Assembly: GCF_921293095.1 (NCBI RefSeq)
Contig: NC_060247.1
Coordinates: 108,891,111-108,955,110, forward strand
Direction of reading: 5' to 3'
DNA: 64,000 nucleotides
From: Ischnura elegans
Lineage: Eukaryota > Arthropoda > Insecta > Odonata > Coenagrionidae
Numbering within the stretch: position 1 is the first letter of the stretch; the number at the start of each line of letters is the position of its first letter. The position numbers and the translations under genes were made by a program. The notes below the pieces were generated by a model. That model ran no database searches. It saw nothing but the letters and a program-made list of their open reading frames with translations, and was not told the origin of the DNA. This document shows, piece after piece, positions 23,112-47,937 of the stretch.

Positions 23112-26100
23112 CTAACTTTCTCCACCTCCTCGCTCTCTCTCACGATCCCGCTCTCGAGCCCTTCGACTCTCCCTTGGAGGCTTGTATTTCTCCCAGTGCT
23201 TGTGGTTTAAAGATGTGAAGTCATCCAGAAGGGCAATCTCACGGAGATACTTGGCCAGCCTTAGCAGCTCTGTGTCAGCAGATCGATTAAGATGAGCTTG
23301 CCGAAAGGGGCGAATTTTGAGGCCAGTTTGTGGATTCATTAGGAAGTTTCTTCTTATGTCATCGAACATAATGGTGTTCTTGCTGGAATACTGACTGAAC
23401 TTTCCCCATATTACACCAAGCGGCTTCACCTGAATGATCAAAGAAAAGATTTTAGTCACCAACCTAGTGCACAATTGGTGGAAAAAACAATGCAAACGGA
23501 ATGTTCGTGTCTGGAAATATCAAGTTACAGAAGAAACAGGAAAATTATTCAGAAACACACGGAAACTAAGGTGCCAGTTGTGGTACCTTTTTGGTTTCAC
23601 TTGCTTTAATGGCTAATCCTTGTTGCTCATGGTAAGGTTTGAGGATAATCTACCTTAAATAAAATACATATAAAGACCTTTTTCATTCAGAATATCATTG
23701 TTGTGGATATTATCTGTTGTTATCAAATGAAGCTGAAATTTTGGGGACCTGGATGTTTCCTGAGCCTTTGACCATTTTTTTTTGTTATTATTTATTTCCA
23801 TCGCCCCGAAAACAGCTCATAAGGCCTTTTACATCGGAGGGTATAACATGAAACAACAACTATCACACACAACCATGCCCTGGATAGGAGCAACCTACCC
23901 AGGCGGGACTCGAACCTGCGACCTTCGGTTTGGCAGGCGAGGACTTTACCCTGCCGCCACCGAGGCCGGCCATGATTGCATTTATATTAAAATTTCATTT
24001 GTATCAGCCCAATACTGCTAATCGTTCTAGAGGGAAGTTATTTCAAAGGCCACTCTCCAAGGACAGTATGCTGTCCTCATTGAAACAACCTGAAGCCACA
24101 TATCACAAGAGCAATAGCCAAATCCCAAATCTAGTGCAATTTGCACTGAACGGCCACTTGTCAAGATCCTCATCACTCTCACCTGATGACAAGATGTGAT
24201 TAAAAAAGGCAGTATTTAATCTGTGCCCTTCATCGATACAGTTCCAAATTTTCATATTTTGAGAAGAAAGGAAAGGACTAGAACCCAATTTGTGAAGAAC
24301 TGTTATGTGGAAAAGTGTTTTTTAACGACTACATCAACTTTTTTGACTGTGAAAGTTTCTTTTTTGCCAGAAACGAATACTGTGAATGTATAGTACGTTT
24401 TGTACCTGAAGATGGATCTGTGAGTTGAAAATAGTGGTGTGTTTTAAAAATAAAGAAGTGGAAAAGTGCTGAAAAGTGAATTCCATTATAGATACCGTCC
24501 ACTCCATCTCACCAAAATCCGTCAATACTGACTTCAATCCTAAACACTTCAATATATAAATATATTGATGCACAATGCTGTTATCAATCTCTGGGCAAAT
24601 AAATAAATAAAATATGGTTGTGATGAGATGTACAAGAGGCCACCATAAACTTTTACTACAGTTTGTCATTCAAGGGAATGTCCTTGGTTCCAAATATTAT
24701 AGCTCTTCCGCCCTTGTCATAACCTTAACACAGGCTTTTTGTAGTGGCTATTAAACAGAAACTACCATTAATGGCTTTCCACTTTAACTATTGATGCTAA
24801 TGGTGGGCATCAAAGTCATTAGATGATGGCTAATTGATAATGAAAGCTCTATCAAAGTCTTGGAACTAGCCAGAAAATGGATGCATAGCTGTAACAAAAG
24901 ACCACTATAACCTGCCATTCAGGTGAAAGGAAAGCCAACTGTAAAAATCTCCAGAGTCAGCAAGAGAAAATTGGAGATTATAATGGCTCTTGGAAATCAT
25001 TTCACTGTCTAGAGGAATCTTAAAAATGCATATTTCCAAAATAGCAAATAACATCTAATATTTGGTGGAAGAGGAACACTGCAAACACATAACAGAGAGA
25101 TACGTAAGCGTAGGGACATCATTTTCCAATCTGTTTATCACGAACAGAGTATTTGATGCTGTAGCAGTGATTGAAGAAATAATCCATTTTCCTACTTCCA
25201 TCATAAATCAAAAGTAAACGCAGGGTACACCACCTTGCCCAGGGCAAAACTTGAATGAATGATGCTCAAATTGAAGCTCAAATATGGAACATCAACCACA
25301 AAATATGGATGTTGGAATTACCCCTCCCCTTCCACCAATAACACTTTTGTTAATATTTTTTAAGCAAACCTAACCCACAACCGTGAATTCTGAAGAGAGT
25401 TATAGAAATAATGAGAATTTCTCGAGAATCCTAGTGGCCTCACAGAAATCCAAGGAAGCATGCATAGAAACTTTTATGCACCAGCATAAATAATGAAAAG
25501 AACGCTATGGCAAATGTTCCATTAGGTAACTTGGAGCAGTTGGATGCATTTCATTGATAATTTAAGTGGATGGGCAATAATATCCCAGCATGAATTGCCA
25601 GTGGTTTTCCAGCAAGCTTCCTTATATATTAGAAGTACTAGGAATAATAGCTGCGACCCTTCTTTGGCTTAAATTCAAATCTATATATATATATAGATAA
25701 ATGTTAAATAAAATGCTCCAAAAGCTGTAACAAAACTTGTAATGGCTTTTGGAGCATTTAATAAAACATTTATGTATCTGTCAAGGCCGTAGAGCTAATT
25801 ACCTCATATTCAATTTACATATATATGCAGCCTAGTGTTCTTTGGGTTAACTCATTTCATGTCCAGAAGATGGATAAGCCAGCCATTAAATCATTGGTGG
25901 TGATAGAGACATTATCCCACACATAATTGTGGGAATGATTATAAGATACAACTGATAGTAAGAGAGCAAAATGTTTTGGTACCACTTTAGGTAAAGATAT
26001 TTGATTGTGAATATCAACAGACCAACTTAAAGTAAGCGCTTTATGGCTTGCGACCTCTTATATAACATTATTAATTACAACGGTTGATGACAAAAGGGCT

Positions 26101-27200
26101 GATAACTTGTTATCACATAGACAAAAGCTGACGATTGAAACTGCGTGAACAAAAATGTTGATATGACTTACTGATGCAAACACCAATGATTAAGAACATG
26201 TTGATCAGCCAAGTTGAGGCTCTCAATGGATATAAATATAATAAGAAGATAAATTAAAGAACTTACGTCAAAAACGCCATATTTTGGGGTGTGTATTGAG
26301 ATCATTGCCAAACTATCCAAGTGAAACATAATTTTATAATCCGAATGTGAAGAAACTCCTAAAAGTTTCATTTTCTCTTCTATCCATTTCATACTTGTGG
26401 CTGACCATATAACTATGTCGTAATCCTGAAAGCAAAATCGCGATTTTTTAATATATAAATAGGAGGAAGTACAAACATCAGTAATCCAAGGACAACATCA
26501 TATACTACCTCATAGGCAGAGGTTAGGAACTCGTGCAGATACGGCCTCATCAATTCATAACCAGACTCAGCAGAAGATCTATGATCAAATAAAGTGTAGT
26601 CAATATCAAGGACAAGAAGCTTTTTTCCCGGCCGGGGTTCATTGATCATTTTTATCTTATACTCTCGAATTCGTCGTTCAATCTGCAGCGGATATAAAAA
26701 CGTTTATCAAATGGAAGGTAAGTCAATAGCAACATGATCTGGAACTAGAATTATTGTAGTAAGTACCTTGGCCAAGTATTCCTCCCTGTTTTCAATAGCC
26801 ACCTCATCTTCTTCTATGTCCAAGTCATTCACAACCTCAGGGATGTCATCTGGAGGACTACTTGCATCAGCAATGTCCTCTTCCAATGACCCCATCATCA
26901 TGATTTTAAACCCGGGCTTGAGTTTTAATAACGATAGTTGACAGTCGTCATCAGGTGCCTTTCCTATAATTAAATGCCAACATTTAACAATTAAGTAACT
27001 GCATTAGCTGATGGCGACAAATTGAGGTATCCGTGAGACTTGCCTTTATACTTCAAGTTTAGTAGCTTCTGCCGTTCAGGGCGAACGCCGGTTTCTTTAT
27101 GAATAGCTTCTTTCAAAGTCAAAACAGAATCTGAATCTGAGAGGCTGCATAGCTCGTACTCTTTCCCGCTCCATTTTACGATGAGCTTCTTCTCCTCCAT
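23112..27200 (-). CDS. UBLCP1: Ubiquitin-like domain-containing CTD phosphatase 1
   Basis: Five coding exons on the minus strand: 27200-27044, 26963-26767, 26682-26509, 26425-26267 and 23429-23112; 1005 nt, 334 residues (human 318). UBLCP1 is a nuclear HAD-family phosphatase whose ubiquitin-like domain binds the proteasome base and which dephosphorylates the 26S proteasome. Residues 1-80 are the UBL domain ([20 protein letters not shown]). The DxDxT catalytic motif is [13 protein letters not shown] with D144 and D146, followed by [23 protein letters not shown] and [15 protein letters not shown]. Intron 1 uses a GC donor (AAAG/GCAAGT at 27044/27043); the GT four bases on would bring a stop. 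Intron 4 is 2.8 kb and holds a SINE and a hairpin. The last 20 residues are an Arg/Glu-rich tail unlike the short human end. The start is set by alignment with the human N-terminus. Confidence 0.96.
23790..23972 (-). mobile_element. tRNA-headed SINE, family 1
   Basis: On the minus strand GGCCTCGGTGGCGGCAGGGT, then box B GGTTCGAGTCC, then a CCTGGGTAGG-loop-CCTATCCAGG hairpin: the same layout as 8590-8806. It lies in UBLCP1 intron 4, in the sense direction of the gene. The tail near 23770 is A-rich on the minus strand. Confidence 0.75.
25697..25773. repeat. Compact stem-loop
   Basis: The two 29-base arms differ at only three positions, and the core AAATGCTCCAAAAGC pairs without mismatch. The loop is about 18-19 bases. 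The size is like a pre-miRNA or a very short MITE. It lies next to a (TA)n tract in UBLCP1 intron 4. Confidence 0.6.
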
Positions 27201-27800
27201 TGCCTTGTAAAATGAAAATCTGCAATTTACCACAGCATACATTTGTCATCCAATAATAAGAGAAGGTTTGGAAAGTATATGTACCTGATTAGAATTTTAG
27301 CACTAAAAATCACAGATGTTCACTGGAAAAAAATACTAAACATTACTACAGAAATCACAGTAACGCTAGAAGTGATCATCCCACGATCAAATCCAAAACA
27401 CAAACAAGCGGAACAAGTAACTGACGTACGAAATTTGTGTATGTAATTCCATCCGTCATTTGTTAAATGGCTGCTTTTAAGGTGGCGCAATAATTGATGA
27501 TTTTCTCTAGTATTTTGAAATAAATATTTTATTAATCGAGAGATTTTCATCCTTTAAAACATATGGTTGCCCTGAGAAATAAATCATAAGAAGTTCCGTT
27601 AGACTTACTTTTATATTAAATAGTAAACTGCCGTCTCCTCGAAATAACCTATCTCAAGGTTAATTATTTTTTTTATTGTGTTATTATGTTTACACTCTGA
27701 TCAGGCCACTGTTTGATGCATCCGCGGAGGTAAATCATTTTCTGCCCTAAAATATTATCGATTAGCTACGACCTAGGAATAACATATCGTATGACACTGA
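27201..27800. promoter_or_regulatory. Bidirectional promoter region UBLCP1/PLPBP
   Basis: 600 bases between the start codons of two divergent genes. AT-rich, no clear TATA or initiator. An out-of-frame ATG at 27791 opens a short frame that overlaps the PLPBP start. An in-frame TGA at 27798-27800 limits the PLPBP start to 27801 or 27816. Role inferred from arrangement. Confidence 0.5.
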
Positions 27801-40967
<13,167 letters not shown>

Positions 40968-42096
40968 TTCTGGATTTGTATGGGTAATTTGTGGGGAACT
41001 TGTAGTGGGACTTCATCAGTTCTAGTTAAATATGAAAAAAACCCTGCCAAAGACCAGCAAAAAGGTGAGAATTTTAAAGGTGTGGTCTCATCATGTGTAT
41101 GTTCACAGGGGACCTTTTAGAAGTGATATTAATTTTAAAATTTTAGGAAAAATGTTTCCACATGCCTCTGGAGTAAGTGGTGGGTAATTTAAATTTCTTG
41201 ATTGGTAGCTTCTTGAAAAGGTGACAAATTATGTATGTGAATTATGTGAAGGTTTTACATTCATTTGTATAAAAGACAGCTTACAGGAGGCTCCAATTTC
41301 ACCCTTACCAGTGAATTGTTCATGAGTATGTATGCCTATATGAATTTGCCTTTTAAATATGAGATAAATATGTATAGATGGTCCATTAGTGAAATTTATC
41401 CCAGAATAAATATTGCCAACTCACCAATGCAAATGAAGAGCATATAGTCTTGGTAGTGTATGGCAAGAACAACGGAATTAAATGGTTAAGTGTTTTTTGT
41501 ATGGTAGTGTTTTATTGACTGAAGTTTTTAGGGCTCGACTGCAGATAATTAGCAAAGTTTACCAAGTTGATATATTAAGAATAAACACTTGTTTTGCCTG
41601 GTAATAGATTTCTGCTTTTCATTTATTCTAGGGATCTTCTAGAACTGTAGCTGAAAAATATTGTTGTTCCTGTGAATAATTCCAGTTACGTTATACCTCT
41701 GATTGTTCTATTATTAGGTAAATACAAGATGCATTGGGAACTTAAATGAAAACAAGTGTGACCAATTGTAACATTCGACATTTTGTATGTGAGGATACTT
41801 AAAATGATTCTCAGCTCCATTTTGTTATGTTAATTGCCAATATATATATTATTTTATTAATAAATGTTTCAATCTGTGCTCCTTACATTTTTTATGTCAT
41901 TTAGCTTAATCAGAGCACATATCTTTTAAATTTCTATTGAATACACATGTTAAAAATGTTAAATAAAATATGTCAACTCTCATTTCTGAGGGACTAAGTA
42001 ATATTTACCTTGTTGAAAAATTATCGAATATTGATTAGACATTATAGCACCTTTGATTTTCCATGGTTGAATTTAAATGAGACATGGGAAAAGTGC
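40968..42096 (+). other. PLPBP 3' UTR and flank
   Basis: AT-rich sequence after the PLPBP stop. AATAAA motifs occur near 41580 and at 41859-41864; the second, followed by TTTCAATCTGTGCTCCTTAC, is the better cleavage context. No further gene up to the piggyBac element. Confidence 0.55.
41859..41864 (+). terminator. Likely PLPBP poly(A) signal
   Basis: Perfect AATAAA with a GT/T-rich stretch 10-35 bases downstream, about 890 bases after the stop codon. Confidence 0.55.
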
Positions 42097-42699
42097 TTAA
42101 CCCATTAGTGCATAGCGTCCGATATATCGGATGCGTGTATTTAATTTTTTTTTCTGGACTCCAGTTGACATACACTACATTATAATACTACATTAAGTTC
42201 AAATGAATGTCTGTCTTCACCGCTCCGCTAATATTTTAGTTGCCTTCTTGAATTTATCGGCTTGAGAAGCATTTATGTGAGACATGGCATTGAAAAAATT
42301 TTCAGTCACTTACACGGGGCAAGTAAATTATTTTTTATAGAAGTATTTTGCTCAATATGTTGATAACTTTGACCTTATTTTTGTTCTAACGGTTGATGTT
42401 TTTATTTCCTATTTCCTCAAGTTTTGGTGTACTATTTTGTATTCTTTATCAACAATTAAAAGTGACCGTCCGATATATCGGACGCCATGCACGGGGTCAG
42501 TTCTGGTAACTTATCTAAAGATTGCTGCTCTTATATTACAACCTAAAATTTTTGTTTTAGTATTGTATGTATGATTATAAAATTTAATTAATTTTATTTA
42601 ACGGTGGAGTTCTAGCATATTGTATGTAATTAGCCATAAAAAGATTATCAGCCTTGGCAATAATTAACAAACAGCCAATGTCACCTCTGTAGGTGAATA

Positions 42700-44480
42700 A
42701 TGATGCAAACTTATATTTGCAGACTCAGTTGCATATATACTAACTATAAAAATGTGGACCTAGCTTTGGAGAAGGAGGAAGTTATGGCAGTCCTCGGTGA
42801 TATGGTAATGTCAGGCCAAGCTAAATCTTTTATATATATAAAAGAGGATGTCTGTTTTTCTGTCCGCTACCCATTTCCATAAGGCTGCATGGATTGCGGC
42901 CAATGTTTGTACAGAGGTGCATCTCAAGCTCCCAAACCCCATAGTGCTACTTTTAGTTGCGTCCCATGCGTCCTTTGTATCATTTTCTCATTACCGAACC
43001 CTGCAAGTGCGCTTAGCACCACCTAGTACCCATTCCCCACCATCTGCTTACTCTCCCACCTTCCAATAATATCCCCATTCACTCTGCCATGTTTATATAA
43101 CTTCCAGTTCCAATACTGCCTTTTCTCGCAACTATACCGATCTAAGGTAAATGGCCCACGAAGATCCTTGCTGACCTTTTAACCGTGCATTCCGACAAAT
43201 CGTGTTTCTTCATACTTCCTTCATATTTTCCCATTTAGAGATCAATATGACCATGAATTCCAAGATTTAAGTTGCCCCGTCTCTGGGTACTACCCTTCCC
43301 GAACAACGCCGGGTGGCCAGCTAGTATCCTAATAAACGCCTGTATTGGTCCAAAGAGTATCATGTGCCCATGCATTTACCGGAAAGCAATTGCTGTAACC
43401 GATTTCAAACTATATTACGACATTTACTCTTGAATGACAGCTCAAAAAGTGACTGTTCAAAATCAGACTATTTTTGACAATGTTTGAAACTGCCTGCCAA
43501 TTTTGTGGCGCGTGGAAGAAAATTAATCGATTATTGAGAGCATGATACCCTATTATCGGAAGCATTATGCGAAACAATGTATTAGGGTAAGCCAATTCAT
43601 TTGGCTTTAAAAATTGGGCCTCATGTACCAGTTCTAACATTTAAGTGTGCTCCGGTAAAGATGCCCACAAACCTTGGCAATTAGGTCTATGTGGAGATGT
43701 CGTTTTACCCCTTTAATATGATGCTAATATAGCAAAAGATGTAGGATAGGAGTATTATTCATTATTAATTCACTTCGGTGAAACTCATTGGGCACCTTGC
43801 TTCTATAAATATCTGTGCAAGTGGTACAATATAGGGAAATAGAGTAGAAAATTGCCCTCTCAAGATAAAGTTAATGATGAAGAAGGAAGAAAAAAGTGCC
43901 TATTGCTTTAAAAGTTGTGATAAGGCTCTACTTATCAGGTGAAAAGATTATTATGTCGTCACTATTGCAACAAACTATGAAAAATTTTCCATCGTTGCTA
44001 CAAAAAGATGGTCAAGAGAAAAGCAAAGCTAGATTCCTGTAGTTCAGCCAACAGTTTTCTCATCTCATAGCCTAGGGATGGGTGGAGTTGATCAAATGGA
44101 CCAGTTTATTGCTTTATGTAGGTCCAGAATAAGATAGAATAAATGGTGGTGGCTAAAGTTAGCCTATATTTTCGATGCTGCTGTTCTAAATGCGTGGCTT
44201 CCTTATCGAAAAATAACTGAACAGAAAAATGTCTCTTTTGAAATATCGAAGGTCACTTGCCTTGCTTGATTATGCTAAAAATGTTTGATAATCATCTATC
44301 CTAGGAAATCAAACGCATGATCCCATTAATTTTGTTAGGTTTGATCGCCTAAACCTCTGGCCACAATTTATTGTCACCTAAAGACGAAGAGTAGACTGTA
44401 AAGGGAGAGCAAAATCCTTTTGTAATAAATGCAACGTTGGCCTTCATCCAAAATTTTTCTACAAACATCAAGTAAAACTG
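42700..44480 (+). pseudogene. piggyBac transposase remnant
   Basis: Pieces in family order on the plus strand: a TNYKN...EEVMAVLGDMVMSGQ segment (about 42735-42820), YWSKEYHVP...CNRFQTILRHL after the Helitron (about 43340-43430), an ESMIPYY-like segment near 43540, MGGVDQMDQFIALCRSRIR then NKWWWLKLAYIFDAAVLNAW (about 44080-44215), and a C-terminal cysteine-rich CNKCNVGLHPKFFYKHQ (about 44423-44473). Stops and frame changes are spread throughout and the N-terminal part is largely missing, so it cannot make active enzyme. Confidence 0.85.
42826..43324 (+). mobile_element. Non-autonomous Helitron
   Basis: Starts TCTTTTATATATATAAAAGA and ends in CTAG, inserted between A (42825) and T (43325) with no target duplication, as Helitrons do. 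A short CCCG/CGGG hairpin precedes the GGCCAGCTAG end. 499 bases, non-coding. It splits the piggyBac transposase, so it is younger than that insertion. Confidence 0.75.
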
Positions 44481-44772
44481 TCAAAATATATAATGTGTCT
44501 AGTTTATTTGCTCTTATGTATCGTCTTATAGCATCAAATCACTGTCATGATTATTGTTCTCATTTATTAAATAATTTTAGCAAAACTTCTATAGGAATGC
44601 ACTACAGGAACCCACACTACTGCCCCCTGTGCATGGCGTCCGATATATCGGACGGGCTGTATTATTTAAACTATTGATTGTAAAAATTGCATAAATTATT
44701 AAAAATGGACCTCAATAGCCAGAATAATAACTTTTAAAATAAATATTTGACAAAAATAACTTCATGCACTAA

Positions 44773-45182
44773 CCCTAGTTGCACCAAAAGGATTATATCT
44801 AGATTTAATACGTATCATAGTATACACTCTATACATATTATATATGTATAAAATACATGCAGATTTCCTCTACCGCGCAGATAATATCTAGATATTAGGC
44901 ATATTATATCTGCTGCCACAATATGGATTTTATATAGATTAAATACGTATAACTCGTCGTAAATCTGTCTATTATACATATCTTATACATGTCTGATGAT
45001 CCCTTGTTAAGCCGTAAGGATATTATTTGTATATTTTAAAGATTCTGGTATACAACAAGGACCATGGATCATCAGACATGTATAAAATACGTATAATATA
45101 CAGAATTGCAAATCTGTATATGTACTGATGTATTTCTAAATCTTAAATATATACAGATATAATACTTTTGGTGCTATTAGGG
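44773..45182. mobile_element. Fold-back MITE inside the piggyBac right terminal repeat
   Basis: Ends CCCTAGTTGCACCAAAAGGA and (reverse complement) CCCTAATAGCACCAAAAGTA, 410 bases apart. Internal arms around 44970-45100 pair again (ATACATGTCTGATGATCC and its complement), so the whole unit can form a long imperfect hairpin. It interrupts the piggyBac right end between CACTAA and TGGGTTAA. Any target duplication is no longer than AA. Confidence 0.8.
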
Positions 45183-45192
45183 AATGGGTTAA

Positions 45193-46960
45193 AGAATGTG
45201 TTAGAAATTTTTTTCAGATTTTGAATTCAATTCATGTTCTTGAGTGCAATGGGGAAGTTTTGCCTCCTTAATTTTGAGGGAACTTATTATTCTGCCACAG
45301 CATGCCTTAGCATTGTATTGTCACCAAGGGTCACATTAATGGAAGGGACGTAAAGAATCGGTTCATCCCACCCCAGAGCAATAAAGAAAAAGCCAAGAAA
45401 TGGCTGCTCGTAATATTTATTGAAAGATTAATTGTGCATGGAATCAAGGTTATTAGTCATTTAATCCTTTTACTGCCAGCCCATGTAGAGTGATTTAATG
45501 TGTTAAAACAGCCTCGGTTTTTTTCTGAAAGTTTCCAAGATTTTAGATTTTCATTGTTTCTGGTTAATACTACATGTGATTAAATGCATCTAGATTTCTT
45601 CCCTACGCTGGATATGAAAAATGGAAGGATTTTGGGGATTGAATTTTATTTCTGCAAAGGAAAATATGTCAATTCATTTACTTTTTTGTCGAAAGTTGTG
45701 CTGATAAATCTACCTGAGGCAGTTTTCACATATGCAACTACCCTACATTAAATGGTCAATGGTTACTTCAATAAGTCGCCTTGGAAACAGTAAAGAGCTT
45801 TCAAAATGGAAAGATCTTTAAGTTTTCCCTAAATCTGTGGTTAGTCTAGTCCTCCCAATAGGAACACCCAGACAGTGGCGGATTAAGGAGGGAGGATAGA
45901 GGTTAGCCCCTCCCCTGTAACTTCTTTAAATTTTGAAAGGATGGTAATCTTCAAGGTGGCTCCCCTAATGAAGTTTTTCATTGCGCCAGATTAATAGCAA
46001 ACAATGTTTAAAAATAACAGTTGAATGCCTTTAAATCATTTTAACCCAATGTTGCTTCTAATTTAATATCATAAATTTGTTCATTTTGAGCTTTATTCAG
46101 AAATGATTTACATGTTCGTTTGTGCTGTAAAGTTTAATAGCAAAATTGTAGCTGCCACAATAATTATGATTGAGTGAAAAAATTTCAAATTTTTAAAGTA
46201 AGAAGTCTTGAAATTGAATTTCTCGAAGTGGTTAGAAAGCCACTTGTCCATGTATAAAGACCAAAACAAATTATCACATAGGTATTGCAATCTGTCAAGG
46301 TGCCGTGGAAAGTAATCAAGCATCACCTAACCCTCCCTCAAAACCATGAGCCTACTCCATCCTTCTTTCCTGAGGTATTTAATGGGCTGAGGGAATTTTC
46401 TCTTTTTCACCCCTCTCTTACCTTCAAAAACACTTAAGATATTCTTTGGTCACTTGCTTAAGGCATGCTAACATAATGGGCATGACGGCACAGCCATTGC
46501 CAAACAGTTACGGGCTATTGAATGTGTGCATAAAATTTAAGGAGTGCTAAAATATTTATCCACTGGTGCAAAAACATATATGTATGTACTCATTTTCCCT
46601 ACAAATGCCCTTTCATACAAAAAGAGTGCATGCATACAATAGGGAAAAAATAGTTCAGTGGCTGCAGTGTGAGTGCCCCCACCATTGCTATGCGAGAAAA
46701 TCTTCCTTTCTGAGGGCTTGTTATCTTGGCCTAACTTGGACTAGTGAAGTGCATAAAATGAACGTTGCCTTCCTCTTCCCATTTAACCATTCGTGGACAG
46801 AATGCCTGGATCCTGCCTGCCCCGATAGTAACTGGCGGTGGTCACCAAAATGATAATATTTCTTTGATGCCTTTACAGCGTTGACTAACTCTATTGCATT
46901 ACGTGGTCCCTCTTTCCCCTTTGTTCTTCATACCTAGCTCCTCTTGCACTCTATCTAGGA
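45193..46960. other. Intergenic, no gene seen
   Basis: AT-rich. At 45875-45925 there is a solitary CAGTGGCGGATTAAGG end of the hAT-MITE type with no matching partner. Nothing else recognised. Confidence 0.5.
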
Positions 46961-46964
46961 CAAG

Positions 46965-47260
46965 TCACTCACTGGTAGAGTCAAGAGTGTTGACTCCCCA
47001 ACTTGTAGGTCCGGATTCAAATCCCGTTGGTAGCAAAGATTTTTCAGAGACTGCCCAATCCCTGCTTGAGTGATTTGAGTAGGGAACCTCAAGAACAGCT
47101 CTCCATTCGTCAGATGGGACATAAAACCGTGGTCCCCTCAGCGCCTTTCGTTAATGGCAGGCTAATGCAGAGGCCAGGGTATTCTCCACCCTTCCGTTCC
47201 TATACTTCCCTCGTGGAGCGAATGACTTCAGCTGTCGGTCGCCTCTTCCATTAACCAACC
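46965..47260 (+). mobile_element. tRNA-headed SINE, family 3
   Basis: The head runs CACTCACTGGTAGAGTCAAG with box B GGATTCAAATCCC. The body contains CAGATGGGACATAAAACCGT and GCAGGCTAATGCAGAGGCC, and it ends near CCTCTTCCATTAACCAACCAAC. The same body occurs at 49235-49425, which defines a family. Confidence 0.7.
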
Positions 47261-47417
47261 AACAATTCACTCGTGGTCTCCGACTTGTAATGAAAAAAGA
47301 GGAAGAGGAATTTCCCTTGTCCGAATTTGGCCTTAGAATAACATGCCATCAGCACATGTTAGAATGGAATAAGAAAGTATAGATATTCTGTAGAGAAGAA
47401 AAAGCATCTACTGAGGA

Positions 47418-47677
47418 CAGTGGCGTAGCCAGGGGAGGGGTTCAGAGGTCCGGAACCCCCCCGAAATATGAAAATACAATTATTTTTCCTTTATGAAAGA
47501 AAATAAAATATTGAAAAATTATAAATTTACATAATATTTCTTTAGTAAATGAAGTTTTTTTCGATTATGAAAAGTGTTAAAATTCGTTTAAAACCCTCTT
47601 CTTAGTACCCTCTTTTTAAAAAATTTCCCCCCTGCTTTTGGACCCCGCCCCTAACGAAATTCCTGGCTACGCCACTG
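47418..47677. mobile_element. hAT-type MITE
   Basis: Perfect 8-bp duplication ACTGAGGA at 47410-47417 and 47678-47685. Ends CAGTGGCGTAGCCAGG in inverted orientation. 260 bases, AT-rich centre, non-coding. Confidence 0.88.
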
Positions 47678-47937
47678 ACTGAGGACAAAGAATGATTTAG
47701 CATGCAAGCCAATGGACGAATTATCACTTTCCTGAGTCCTGCGTGGAGAGGGTTTCGACTTCATCTGAAAAAATTATCTCTCACAAAGATGAGAAATTGC
47801 TCCACCCCGTTAAATGATTTGGTTCGGTACTTTTTTTGTCATCACTCACGTCTGACCAGAGGGTGTATCCAAAGAATCATTGATAAATATCCACATATAT
47901 TATGGGTCGGAGAAATATTATAACATATCCTCGGGAC

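Larger units (their letters stand above)
23430..26266. other. UBLCP1 intron 4
   Basis: 2.8 kb. Besides the SINE near 23.9 kb and the hairpin at 25697-25773 it shows no gene or clear repeat. Confidence 0.5.
42097..45192 (+). mobile_element. piggyBac transposon, decayed, with two nested insertions
   Basis: TTAA at 42097-42100 is followed by CCCATTAGTGCAT. The matching right end ATGCACTAA...TGGGTTAA closes at 45192 but is split by a 410-base MITE. Subterminal inverted repeats carry the palindrome CGTCCGATATATCGGACG at 42467-42484 and 44637-44654, and a one-base variant at 42116-42133. Transposase remnants lie between. A Helitron interrupts the coding part at 42826-43324. Without the two insertions the element is about 2.2 kb, a little short for an autonomous piggyBac. 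Confidence 0.88.

Noticed and set aside
27035-27041. Canonical GT donor for UBLCP1 exon 1
   Set aside because: Using the GT four bases past the GC site brings a frame that stops early in exon 2 and loses the conserved KGKAPDDD reading.
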